From positions 1,178,001 through 1,242,000 of the forward strand of contig OY781919.1 of NCBI GenBank assembly GCA_963677215.1: DNA of 64,000 nt, in the 5' to 3' direction. Source of the DNA: G963676795 sp963677215. Lineage in GTDB: Bacteria; Desulfobacterota; Desulfuromonadia; Desulfuromonadales; Geopsychrobacteraceae. Both the position numbers and the translations under genes were made by a program. Position 1 is the stretch's first letter. Each line of letters starts with the position of its first letter. Below are positions 55,613-64,000 of the stretch, piece by piece. Below the pieces are notes generated by a model. It worked only from the letters and a program-made list of their open reading frames with translations, did no database searches and was not told where the DNA came from.

Positions 55613-55642
55613 GCCCGTTGATGAGCTCGCTCATCTCCGGGC
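55613..55642 (+). terminator. Hairpin terminator of cysS
   Basis: GCCCGTTGATGAG pairs with CTCATCTCCGGGC (two mismatches), followed by GTTTTCCGTTT. It lies 36 bases after the cysS stop. Its outer 25 bases recur inverted at 55951-55975. Confidence 0.7.
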
Positions 55643-55689
55643 GTTTTCCGTTTAGCTGGTGTAAACAGAAAGCGAACAGCTGAACAGTT

Positions 55690-56005
55690 TACGTCAGATA
55701 TTGAAAAGTTTCCTTTGCTTACTTTCCTTTGTGATCAAAGGAAAGTAAGTCGTCTGGCGGGACGAGACCCGCCGATCTTGACTTTATGCTGTTCAACTGG
55801 GCGAAAATCAAAACCACGGGGTCGCGCCCCCGTATGGCGCCTTACTTTTGCCCAGAGCGGCAAAAGTAAGCAAAAACGCTCTTTTTATATGTCGCTGTTC
55901 TGCCTGCGTTGCTGCGTAGGAAAGCACCAGCGAGACGCCTCGCACCCCAAGATGAGCGAACTCATCAACGGGCAGAACCGGAAAAACTCCGCTGTGCGGA
56001 GTTTT
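55690..56005. repeat. Composite palindromic repeat, copy C
   Basis: In the 479-base gap between cysS and the DMT gene, which has no gene. Modules: TTACGTCAG; CTTACTTTCCTTT palindrome (about 55718-55749); CGTCTGGCGGGACGAGACCC block; a second palindrome CTTACTTTTGCC and complement (about 55842-55870); CTGCGTAGGAAAGCACCAGC; hairpin AAAACTCCGC / GCGGAGTTTT (55983-56005). Shares module order with copy B. A 25-base inverted repeat (24 of 25 identical) at 55611-55635 and 55951-55975 brackets most of it. Confidence 0.78.
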
Positions 56006-56056
56006 GAATTTATCAGGAAACAAACCATTCCGTTTTTCATGGAGCCATCAGCGAAG

Positions 56057-56965
56057 ATGGAAAATCAGACCTTAAAAGCCGATCTATTATTGCTGCTCAC
56101 CGCAGCAATCTGGGGTTTTGCCTTTGTTGCCCAGCGTGTCGGTATGGACTATGTCGGTCCCTTTACCTACAACGCCGTACGCTTTGCGCTGGGTAGTCTG
56201 TCATTGTTGCCGCTGATCTGGTTCTTCGGCCGACAAAAACGCAAGGAACAGCCTTCACTACCGAGCGGAGATGGACGAACCCTGCTGGTTGGTGGCTGTC
56301 TGGCCGGTGTCCTGCTGTTTGCCGGGTCGTCCCTGCAGCAGGTCGGCCTGGTCTACACCACCGCCGGAAATGCCGGTTTCATCACCGGGCTTTATGTGGT
56401 CATGGTCCCGCTATTCGGCCTGCTTTTCAGGCAGCGTCCGGCTGTCGGGACCTGGATTGGCGCCATTCTGGCGGTTATCGGCCTCTATTTCCTTAGTGTG
56501 ACCGACAGCTTTTCCATTTCTAAAGGTGACTTTCTGGTTCTGCTCAGCGCCTTCTTCTGGGCGGGCCATGTGCTGCTGATCGGTTGGCTTTCGCCCAAGG
56601 TCAATTCCCTCAAACTGGCTTCCGCCCAGTTTGCCATCTGCGCCGTCTTAAGTTTTTTCGTCGCGCTGAATTTTGAACTTATCTCTCTTGCCGGTATCTG
56701 GCTGGGGCTGATACCGATTCTCTACGGCGGGCTGTTTTCCGTGGGGGTTGCTTACACTCTGCAGGTCGTCGCCCAGCGCCATGCACATCCGGCTCATTCA
56801 GCAATCATTCTGAGTCTCGAAGGGGTTTTTGCCGCAATCGGCGGCTGGTTGATCCTCGGGGAAGTTCTTGGTGGCCGCGGCCTGCTCGGCTGTTTTCTGA
56901 TTCTGGGCGGGATGCTATTCTCTGAGCTGTCAAACACCCTCTTTGGTCAGCGGAAGAATGTTTGA
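56057..56965 (+). CDS. EamA/DMT family transporter
   Basis: 302 aa from ATG 56057 (GGAG upstream). Ten membrane helices; typical start LLLLLTAAIWGFAFVAQRVGM, then AGNAGFITGLYVVMVPLF and a C-terminal VFAAIGGWLILGEVL. The motif set resembles RhaT/YdcZ-like exporters. An ATG at 56039 has no ribosome site. The region ahead is repeat DNA, so its promoter may lie within repeat copy C. Confidence 0.9.
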   Translation: MENQTLKADLLLLLTAAIWGFAFVAQRVGMDYVGPFTYNAVRFALGSLSLLPLIWFFGRQKRKEQPSLPSGDGRTLLVGGCLAGVLLFAGSSLQQVGLVYTTAGNAGFITGLYVVMVPLFGLLFRQRPAVGTWIGAILAVIGLYFLSVTDSFSISKGDFLVLLSAFFWAGHVLLIGWLSPKVNSLKLASAQFAICAVLSFFVALNFELISLAGIWLGLIPILYGGLFSVGVAYTLQVVAQRHAHPAHSAIILSLEGVFAAIGGWLILGEVLGGRGLLGCFLILGGMLFSELSNTLFGQRKNV

Positions 56966-57111
56966 ATTCTAAGTTTTGCACTGGCGCTGAAAGCAGTTTT
57001 CACTGTCGTACCCCCTGTGTTTGGTAAATTTATACTTAACCTCAGATCCGGCCCGTGGCATGACTCTCGGGCCGGATGTATTTCTGTCGCGGTAAGTTGC
57101 AACGCTTGCAC

Positions 57112-59679
57112 TCAGGAGAGGGTGCGGCTATCGAGAACGTTACGAATAATCTTCGCCAATTCTGCCAGCTGCAGTGGTTTCTGACAAAAGGCATCGATGG
57201 CCGCGGCGTCCTGTGCCGCGGGCGACAGGTTGTCACGGAAGCCGGAACAGATCAGCGCGGGGATGTCAGGGCGAATCTTCTTGATGGCTGCGATGAATTC
57301 CAACCCGGTCATTTCCGGCATGGCCAGATCTGAGAGAACCAGGTCAAACTGCCACGGATCGGATACAAACAGCTGGAATGCTCTCTCCGCACTCGTCTCG
57401 GCAGTGACCTGATAACCAAGCAGGGCGAACATCTGCGAGCCAACCGCGATGATCAGCTGTTCATCATCGATGAACAGGATCCGTTCATTTCCGCGCGGCA
57501 GTTTCTGCTTGTCCGGAAGACCGGAAATATTAAGTGGAGGATCTATCAAAGGCAGGTAGAGCTCAAAAACAGAGCCCTGTCCTGGTTCGCTGCTGACCAG
57601 GATCAGCCCTTTGTGCTGCTGGATGATCCCCTTGACGGTCGATAGCCCCATACCGGTTCCCTTGACCAGTCCCTTGGTGGTGAAGAACGGATCGAAAATC
57701 TGTTGCATCACCTCTTTGCTCATTCCGCTGCCGGTGTCTTCGATGCTAATACGGGCATAGGCTCCCGGTAAACAATCGAACTGGGCAGGAATCTCTTTTG
57801 GCGTCAGGTCGATTCTCTCCAGAACGATCTGCAGCTTTCCCTGATCGTTCATGGCGTGGATTGCATTGTTGTAGAGGTTGAGCAGGGATTCCTGGATCTG
57901 CACAGCGTCACCGGCGATGGTCAGTTGCTGGTTGCTGCTGTCGATCCGTTGATCGAACTTCACGGTTTCAGGAAGCGATGCCTGCAGCAGGGTAGCGGTT
58001 TCGACCAGAACTTCGGCAAGATTGATTGGAACCAGGGATACCGGGCTCGACTTGCTGAAAGTCAGTATTTTATGAACCAGTTCGCGTGAACGGAGAACGG
58101 CGGTCTTGGCATTGATGATATTTGTTTCAAGGTCAGGGGATAGTTTCGGGTCTTCTTCACAGATCTCCAGGTTCCCAAGGATAATCGACATGTAGTTATT
58201 GAAGTTGTGGGCAATCCCGCCGGCCATGTTACCGAGAGCTTCCAGTTTTTGCTTCTGGTGCAACTGCATTTCAAGCTTGTCACGTTCCCGTTCCGCCTGA
58301 AGTTTATCGGTGATGTCGATAACGGTACTGATTGTTACCTCTTTGCCGTAGAAATTAAGTGGAGAGACAGTGACCTCGACATCTCGGACCTGACCATTCG
58401 CCATGCGATGCCTGGTTACAAACTTTCTTTTGTTCTCTTTGTAGATAAGATCAAAAATCTGCTGCAGGTTTTCCTTTGATGAATTGTCGATATCTGAGAC
58501 TTTTTTTGCCAGAAGTTCGATTTTATCATAACCATAGAAGCCCAGGGCTTTGTAGTTGGCGGCCAGAATCGAGCCATCACCCGGTTCTGTGATCAGTTTG
58601 ATGCTACTGTCTTCCATGAAATAGGAGCGAAATTTCTCTTCGGACTGACGGGCCTGTTTTCTGCTGAGCAACAGGTAAAAGCTGAGCAGACAGATGGCAA
58701 TGAGGCAGAGCAGCAGGACGATCAGTTGCAGACGATATTCTTGCCACAGATCGTTCAACTTAATCCTGGGGACCTGATCAAAAGGTGCGACCCGCAGTGA
58801 GCGCATTAGTGAGTCGATCGGCAGATAGTTGGCTGGCGGAGTAAAGCCGCTAATTTCGGAACGCTGGGTGATCCTTGCGAAATCATGCATCTTCAGAAGC
58901 ACTGCGGTGACCTGTCTCTGGGTTTCGAGGTCGACGTGGGCCATGGCGGCCAGGGGCCATTCGGGGTAGAGATGGGTTGAAGCGGTAAACGGAACGCTGG
59001 CAAAAGGCTGTGGATTGAGAATGCGGAAATTCTTGGGATCGATCTCTCCGGAAAGGGCCATCCGTTCCAGGGTCCCGGCGCGGACAAAGCCGACGTCGGC
59101 CTGGTCTCTTGCCACAGCGCGCACAACATTATCATGGGGCAGGCCGGTGATAATCAACTGGTCGTCTTTGATCAAGGGGAACTTGTGCAGGTAGAGTTCA
59201 TATTGCTGGGCCAGGTAGCCCCCCATAGATTGGCGGAACGATACGGCGACGCGGCGATTTTTGAGATCAGCCAGGCTGGTGATCTGCTGCTGGTCTGCCC
59301 TGGTCAGGATGCAGCCGCCGAAAGCGCGCAGCAGTTGTCCTGCGACAGTGCGTTCGATACTGACCAACGGTGGGGTCAGATTATACAGATCCAATAGATA
59401 GATATAATGCTGCGGGTTGGTCAGGACAAAATCGATCTGCCGGTTCTGGATGGCCGCTTCCATCCCTTCAGCAGTCAGATAGTCGACGCTGAAGCTGAAT
59501 TCGGGGATGGCATGTCGCAGATAATTTTCCGCCGCCTGCCATTCATTATCGATATCAGGGAGCGGCTTGAAGGCCAGGATGCCGATATGGTAGTGTCTGC
59601 CGGCTGTAGCGGCGAGCACAACCTGAGGTGCACTGTATAACAGACTTAACAGGAGCAGACAAGAGTACCACCACTTCAT
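57112..59679 (-). CDS. Hybrid sensor histidine kinase with PhnD-like periplasmic domain
   Basis: 855 aa. Signal peptide, then a PhnD-like binding domain (about 25-290: IGILAFKPLPDIDNEW, DFVLTNPQHYIYLLDL, ADVGFVRAGTLERMA), a membrane helix (IVLLLCLIAICLLSFYLLLS, about 318-338), a PAS domain (about 348-460), HisKA with phospho-His in GGIAHNFNNYMSII, HATPase (NNAIHAMND, GSGMSKEV, GTGMGLST), and a C-terminal receiver (Asp in VLSDLAMPEMTG). A soluble ligand is sensed directly, as in TtrS-type kinases. ATG overlaps the stop of the upstream binding protein. No separate output regulator is adjacent. Confidence 0.92.
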   Translation of the reverse strand: MKWWYSCLLLLSLLYSAPQVVLAATAGRHYHIGILAFKPLPDIDNEWQAAENYLRHAIPEFSFSVDYLTAEGMEAAIQNRQIDFVLTNPQHYIYLLDLYNLTPPLVSIERTVAGQLLRAFGGCILTRADQQQITSLADLKNRRVAVSFRQSMGGYLAQQYELYLHKFPLIKDDQLIITGLPHDNVVRAVARDQADVGFVRAGTLERMALSGEIDPKNFRILNPQPFASVPFTASTHLYPEWPLAAMAHVDLETQRQVTAVLLKMHDFARITQRSEISGFTPPANYLPIDSLMRSLRVAPFDQVPRIKLNDLWQEYRLQLIVLLLCLIAICLLSFYLLLSRKQARQSEEKFRSYFMEDSSIKLITEPGDGSILAANYKALGFYGYDKIELLAKKVSDIDNSSKENLQQIFDLIYKENKRKFVTRHRMANGQVRDVEVTVSPLNFYGKEVTISTVIDITDKLQAERERDKLEMQLHQKQKLEALGNMAGGIAHNFNNYMSIILGNLEICEEDPKLSPDLETNIINAKTAVLRSRELVHKILTFSKSSPVSLVPINLAEVLVETATLLQASLPETVKFDQRIDSSNQQLTIAGDAVQIQESLLNLYNNAIHAMNDQGKLQIVLERIDLTPKEIPAQFDCLPGAYARISIEDTGSGMSKEVMQQIFDPFFTTKGLVKGTGMGLSTVKGIIQQHKGLILVSSEPGQGSVFELYLPLIDPPLNISGLPDKQKLPRGNERILFIDDEQLIIAVGSQMFALLGYQVTAETSAERAFQLFVSDPWQFDLVLSDLAMPEMTGLEFIAAIKKIRPDIPALICSGFRDNLSPAAQDAAAIDAFCQKPLQLAELAKIIRNVLDSRTLS

Positions 59680-60638
59680 GGCGCGGCCTCCTGGGGAAGA
59701 TAGGCGTCATCCGTCAGGCCGTCCCTGTTTGGAGGAGCCTCGAGCAGGCCGGCTGGCAGCATAATGGAGGTCAGCTTATTCTGCGTTTCCAGAAGGGCTG
59801 AATGATCAGCGGAGAGCAGGCGCTTGTTTGATTGCAGGCTGTGCAGATGAATCTGATGGAGCATGTCGACGGTCTCTTCGACAGGTCTGTGAACCAGGTA
59901 GGCCAGGCGATGGAGGCTGTCAAGCGAGTTGCCCCGCAGTTGCTTCAGGGTTGAAAAATACTCGACGAGCAGATAGCGAAGCTGGGGGGACACATCGTCC
60001 AGTCGGTCGGAGCGGACCGCAAGCACGTCGATAATGGTATTGGGGATCTCTGAAGAATCGAAAAGGCGATTGGCCTCAGCGAGAATTTCTGCCGTCAGGG
60101 GCAGGTAGCTGATCAGTGCATCAACCTTGTGCTGACGCCAGAGGGCTGGGTGTTTGCTGACGATTTCGTAGCTCAGGGTGACGTCGTCCTGACGCAGTCC
60201 GCCCCGCTGGAGTATTTCGTTGAGCATCAGATGACCCAGCACTGAATTCTCCAGTCCGATGCGCTTTCCTTTGAGACCTGCCAGAGAGGTGATTTCAGGT
60301 CGGGTCAGCAGCAGGTCGCCACCGGCCGAACTGTCAATGATTGTAACTATGGTCAGTGGAGTTCCCTGATCGCGCAGCGCCAGGACCTCGTCGAAGGTCA
60401 GGGCCGCGGCGTCGACTTTGCCGTTTTTCAGGAGTTGAACCGAATCGCTCAAGGAAGGGGTGGCAATCAGCTCTACCTGGTGAGTATCAAAACCGACATT
60501 TATTGAAGTCAGTGTCAGCGTCTGATAGCCAAGCCATGAATCGAGCGCAACTCTAAGGGGCGGGGCAGGAATCATGAAATGAAAAATCCCCGCAGCGGAA
60601 AGACATATGATGATCAGGAGCAGCAACAATTTATTCAT
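59676..60638 (-). CDS. NMT1/THI5-like periplasmic binding protein
   Basis: 320 aa. Signal or anchor segment (LLLLLIIICLSAAGIFHFMI), then a binding fold of the nitrate/sulfonate/taurine/pyrimidine type: LRVALDSWLGYQTLTLT, KNGKVDAAALTFDEVLAL and SLAGLKGKRIGLENSVLG. No ABC genes accompany it; instead it is translationally coupled (ATGA) to a histidine kinase with its own binding domain, so it probably delivers or modulates the signal rather than feeding a transporter. Weak ribosome site. Confidence 0.88.
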   Translation of the reverse strand: MNKLLLLLIIICLSAAGIFHFMIPAPPLRVALDSWLGYQTLTLTSINVGFDTHQVELIATPSLSDSVQLLKNGKVDAAALTFDEVLALRDQGTPLTIVTIIDSSAGGDLLLTRPEITSLAGLKGKRIGLENSVLGHLMLNEILQRGGLRQDDVTLSYEIVSKHPALWRQHKVDALISYLPLTAEILAEANRLFDSSEIPNTIIDVLAVRSDRLDDVSPQLRYLLVEYFSTLKQLRGNSLDSLHRLAYLVHRPVEETVDMLHQIHLHSLQSNKRLLSADHSALLETQNKLTSIMLPAGLLEAPPNRDGLTDDAYLPQEAAP

Positions 60639-60800
60639 ATCTGACCATTTACCAGATAAAATTAAAAATATTTCAATAATCTAACCTGGAACAAGGGTAA
60701 ATACAGTCATTGGATTAGATTAGGATAATTATTTTTCGACTGACCAGATAAAATAAAGGCATGGCAGCGCCCTGATGATCATGGGTTGATCATGCCGGTT

Positions 60801-61121
60801 CTATTTCCCCGGTGGTGTCCAGTCGACAGTTTTCTGTACGGCCGCATCAATTTCAGCTGGGGTGAGCAGAACCGCAGTTTTGACGCTGACCACGCCACTG
60901 GCGTTGGCAATTATCAGACCGGCGACTGCTGAGGCGTGATCCGGAATATCGACGATGATGTAGAAATCGCTGCCGCCAAAGGCAAAATGGTAGGACTCCA
61001 TCGTTCCGCCGAGGGATTCGATCGCCCGTTCGGTGACCTCGACCCTTTTCGATCCTCCTTCTTTCATCAGCCCCTGCAGGCCCTTGTCGGTATAGGTTCC
61101 ATGATACAGATATTTGGCCAT
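60801..61121 (-). CDS. GYD domain protein
   Basis: 106 aa. Ferredoxin-like alpha/beta GYD fold (YLYHGTYTDKGLQGLMKEG, GTMESYHFAFGGSDFYIIVDI, C-terminal VKTAVLLTPAEIDAAV). Such small proteins are common in environmental bacteria but unassigned. GGAGGTACGCC precedes the ATG. Stand-alone. Confidence 0.88.
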   Translation of the reverse strand: MAKYLYHGTYTDKGLQGLMKEGGSKRVEVTERAIESLGGTMESYHFAFGGSDFYIIVDIPDHASAVAGLIIANASGVVSVKTAVLLTPAEIDAAVQKTVDWTPPGK

Positions 61122-61303
61122 GGCGTACCTCCATCAGAAAGAGTTGAATGATTCTGTCACAGACAATGCGACCTGGAGACAGCAGACTGTCTGGAAGAAG
61201 GGTTCGTTCTGCTTGTCGAAGTTGATATCTGAAATTCTAGCCTAGTTTTCGATGAACACAAATCCTCTGATGCCGGTCAATGAAGGGGGCTTTATACGGT
61301 ATT

Positions 61304-61317
61304 GACTGATATCAGTC
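61304..61317. promoter_or_regulatory. 14-bp perfect palindrome upstream of the UPF0182 gene
   Basis: GACTGATATCAGTC lies 94 bases before the TTG start in a 289-base spacer that otherwise shows nothing. The position would suit a regulator site, but there is only one copy. Confidence 0.35.
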
Positions 61318-61410
61318 CCTTGTAATTGCCTAATTCATCTGTAATGCTTTAAGAACAACAGGCATCTGTTCTAGGTGGTTTCTTCAAACTTTAGAGATGC
61401 GGAGGTTCCC

Positions 61411-64000
61411 TTGCGAAAATTCCGCTTCCCCCATACCAGCAAATGGCTGATTGTCGTTGCTCTGATCGTACTTTTCCTGCTCTGGCGTTGCTCTGCTCTC
61501 CTGGTTGACTGGCTCTGGTTCAGTCAACTCGGATATCAAGCGGTCTTCTACAAGCTTTTTCTAAGTAAATTGGCTCTGGGATTCGTGCCGGGGCTGATTG
61601 CCTTTGTCTTTTTCGCCCTTAACCTGAGGCTGGTATTCAGAAAGTTGACCAGCGTCAGCGAAGACAAGCAAAAAATAGAATATCTGTTTGGCCAGAAAAT
61701 GGTCTGGCCCAGAAAATATCTGCGCTGGGGAGAATGGTCGCTGGCGGTGTTTCTGGCGATACCCTTTGCCCTGTCCTGTGCACTGATCTGGGACGATTTT
61801 TTCCGCTTCTTCTGGGGGAATGAGGTCGGTACCCTCGATCCGCTTTATGCCAAGGATCTAGGTTTTTACCTGTTCCGCCTGCCATTCTGGGAGGTTTTGC
61901 AGAACAGTTTTACCGGGCTTGCCTTTGTCGCATTTGCCCTGGTTCTTGCCTTCAATTTCGCCGTTCTCTATGAACAGAGCGGCAGCCGCTGGGTGCGCCA
62001 TCCGCAGGCCTTGGTCAACCGCCAGCTGGTCGTGCTGCTGGTGCTCTTTCTGGTTGGTTACGGATGTGGTTTTTTCCTCGATCGTTACGAGCTGCTTTAT
62101 TCAGCGGCGGGGGTGGTCTATGGGGCCGGCTATACCGACCAGCAGATCGTTCGCTATGGCCTGTGGGTGATGGTCGGAGCGTCAAGTCTGCTGGCTCTGA
62201 TCCTGATCGGTGCTTTTCTGACCAGGCGGGTTATCGTCGGCATCTGGGCAGTCGGAGGATATTTCGTGCTGATGCTTGCGGTCTTGACGATCGTGCCGCT
62301 GGTAATTCAGAACTTTATTGTCGTGCCGAACGAGCTTGAGCTGGAATCACCGTTTCTGCAGCGTGAAATCACTTTTACCCGTGCTGCCTATGGGATCAAT
62401 GAACTGGAAGAGCTGTCTTATCCGGCACTTTCAGATCTTAATTGGACAGATCTTGAGGCGAATCAGCAGACGCTCAGGAATGTCCGATTGTGGGACTGGC
62501 GACCTTTGCTTCAGACCTTCCGCCAGTTACAGGAGATCAGGCTTTACTACCAGTTTTATGAAGTCGATGCGGACCGTTACCAGCTAAATGGTGATTACCG
62601 GCAGGTCATGATATCGGCTCGTGAGCTGGCCGCTGAGCTGCCTGAGCGGGCCGACACCTGGGTTAATCGTACCCTGCAGTTTACTCATGGTTACGGTCTG
62701 GCTATGAGCCTGGCGGCCCAGGAAGGAGAGGAGGGGACTCCCACCTTCCTGGTTCAGGATTTGCCGCCGACGACCTCATACGATCTGCAGATCGACCAGG
62801 CCGGAATCTTCTATGGTGAGAGGATGTCGGGTTACCGGATCGTCAATACCGGCGCCTGGGAACTCGACTATCCCAGAGGCGACGAAAATGTCTATACCCG
62901 CTACCAGGGGCAGGGCGGCATTCAGCTTGATTCCTTCTGGAAAAAACTGCTTTTCGCCTGGGAGTTCAGTGACATCAACATCCTGCTCTCCGATTATCTG
63001 AACGATCAGAGCCGCATCCAGATTCGCCGCCAGGTTCGGCAGCGGGTTGCCAGGCTGGCGCCATTTTTGAGGCTGGATGCGGATCCTTACCTGGTGCTCG
63101 CAGACAAAAGATTGTTCTGGGTCCAGGATGCCTATACCGTTTCAGACCGCTACCCCTATTCCGAACCCTACGCCAGTCGCTTCAACTACATCCGCAATGC
63201 GGTCAAGGTTGTGGTTGATGCCTACGACGGCAGCGTCGCTTTTTATGCTGTCGAACCGGATGACCCCATCCTCAAGGTTTATCAGCGGTTGTTTCCGGCG
63301 ATGTTCAGGCCGCTTGATGAGATGAGCGAGGAGCTGCGTCGCCACCTGCGTTATCCGGAAGATCTGTTCCGTATCCAGGTGGAAAAATTCAATCGTTATC
63401 ACATGAGGATCTCGCAGGTTTTTTACAACAATGAAGATCTCTGGACCCTGCCCCGTGAGAAATATGCCGGGGACGCCATTGCCATGGAGCCCTATTACAT
63501 CCTGATGCGTCTGCCGGGGGAAGAGCGCCTTGAGTTTTTGCTGATGTTGCCGCTCACTCCCCAAGGGCGGGACAACATGATCGCCTGGGTCGCGGCCCGC
63601 AGCGATCAGCCCGATTACGGCAAGCTGCTGGTTTACAAGCTGCCGAAGGAGAAGCTGATCCTCGGCCCGATGCAGGTCGAAGCGATGATCGATCAGGACC
63701 CGACCATCAGCCGCCAGCTGTCGTTGTGGGATCAGCGTGGCTCCAAGGTCATACGCGGCAATTTGCTGGTCATCCCGATCGGCCATTCCTTTATCTATGT
63801 TGAACCGGTCTTTCTGATCGCCGAAGGGAACAACATTCCGCAGCTGCGCCGGGTCATCGTTGCCTATGGTGACAAGGTCGCCATGGAACCGACCCTTGAT
63901 CAGGCGATTGCCGTCCTGTTCGATCGGCAGACTGTCAGCATGATGGACCAGCCTCAGTCTGTGGTCGGCCCCGTAGGGCAGGATTCTCTGCAGGAGGTGC
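61411..64000 (+). CDS. UPF0182 family membrane protein (partial, runs off the window)
   Basis: At least 863 residues from TTG 61411, with GGAGG five bases ahead. About seven N-terminal membrane helices (LIVVALIVLFLLWRCSALL, then DWLWFSQLGYQAVF, the family start), followed by a large extracytoplasmic part: ITFTRAAYGINELEELSYP, GYGLAMSL and PREKYAGDAIAMEPYYI are family hallmarks. The frame stays open to the window end. UPF0182 proteins are large and uncharacterised; function unknown. Confidence 0.9.
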   Translation, partial: MRKFRFPHTSKWLIVVALIVLFLLWRCSALLVDWLWFSQLGYQAVFYKLFLSKLALGFVPGLIAFVFFALNLRLVFRKLTSVSEDKQKIEYLFGQKMVWPRKYLRWGEWSLAVFLAIPFALSCALIWDDFFRFFWGNEVGTLDPLYAKDLGFYLFRLPFWEVLQNSFTGLAFVAFALVLAFNFAVLYEQSGSRWVRHPQALVNRQLVVLLVLFLVGYGCGFFLDRYELLYSAAGVVYGAGYTDQQIVRYGLWVMVGASSLLALILIGAFLTRRVIVGIWAVGGYFVLMLAVLTIVPLVIQNFIVVPNELELESPFLQREITFTRAAYGINELEELSYPALSDLNWTDLEANQQTLRNVRLWDWRPLLQTFRQLQEIRLYYQFYEVDADRYQLNGDYRQVMISARELAAELPERADTWVNRTLQFTHGYGLAMSLAAQEGEEGTPTFLVQDLPPTTSYDLQIDQAGIFYGERMSGYRIVNTGAWELDYPRGDENVYTRYQGQGGIQLDSFWKKLLFAWEFSDINILLSDYLNDQSRIQIRRQVRQRVARLAPFLRLDADPYLVLADKRLFWVQDAYTVSDRYPYSEPYASRFNYIRNAVKVVVDAYDGSVAFYAVEPDDPILKVYQRLFPAMFRPLDEMSEELRRHLRYPEDLFRIQVEKFNRYHMRISQVFYNNEDLWTLPREKYAGDAIAMEPYYILMRLPGEERLEFLLMLPLTPQGRDNMIAWVAARSDQPDYGKLLVYKLPKEKLILGPMQVEAMIDQDPTISRQLSLWDQRGSKVIRGNLLVIPIGHSFIYVEPVFLIAEGNNIPQLRRVIVAYGDKVAMEPTLDQAIAVLFDRQTVSMMDQPQSVVGPVGQDSLQEV

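Overview
The window reads as a chromosomal segment of a Gram-negative anaerobic or microaerobic deltaproteobacterium, most likely a member of the Desulfuromonadales (Geobacter / Desulfuromonas / Pelobacter type). This is inference from gene content: bacteriohemerythrins, several c-di-GMP proteins, a ferredoxin-dependent indolepyruvate oxidoreductase with a phenylacetate-CoA ligase domain, LolA, and a CarD-ispD-ispF-glnS-cysS run. No rRNA, tRNA or CRISPR array was recognised.

Layout. 1-3203: end of a chemotaxis cluster (MCP, CheW, CheY, CheA). 3336-11375: housekeeping run of lolA, yajQ, rimO, then apbE / NusG-II protein / Gx transporter (a set resembling flavin-based electron-transfer loci), a sugar nucleotidyltransferase, a DUF445 protein and msrA. 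11389-13991: polar amino acid ABC importer (permease, binding protein, permease) with no ATPase gene. 13992-20400: a scarred, more AT-rich zone holding an IS3-family element with a CAG target duplication inside a small membrane-protein gene, an MFS-Usp fusion divergent from a MarR regulator with two 13-bp near-palindromes between them, a ferredoxin-nitroreductase, and a decayed TRAP binding-protein gene. 20401-30869: signalling and stress genes (MBL hydrolase, bacteriohemerythrin, hemerythrin-GGDEF, LEA-like lipoprotein, orphan Liv-type binding protein, FIST-GGDEF, tandem Usp, glutamine amidotransferase, MoxR/VWA pair).

31084-40682 is the most distinctive part. A DMT transporter is preceded by a promoter-to-terminator unit of about 85 nt. 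It converges on the operon livH-iorA-iorB-livM-livG-livF::paaK. In that operon, amino acid uptake genes are interleaved with indolepyruvate:ferredoxin oxidoreductase, and the last gene fuses a LivF ATPase to a phenylacetate-CoA ligase. A GlxA/AraC-type regulator is divergent. The operon has no binding protein; the orphan one at 23554-24705 is a candidate partner.

40863-64000: DMT transporter, PilZ protein, Prc protease, a zinc regulon (znuA divergent from zur-znuC-znuB with a Zur box), DoxX, panE, carD, ispD, ispF, glnS, cysS, another DMT transporter, a PhnD-like hybrid histidine kinase translationally coupled to a second binding protein, a GYD protein, and the start of a UPF0182 membrane protein running off the end. 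Three members of a palindromic intergenic repeat family (near 36150, 44900 and 55700) and one unrelated repeat (near 54000) lie between genes.
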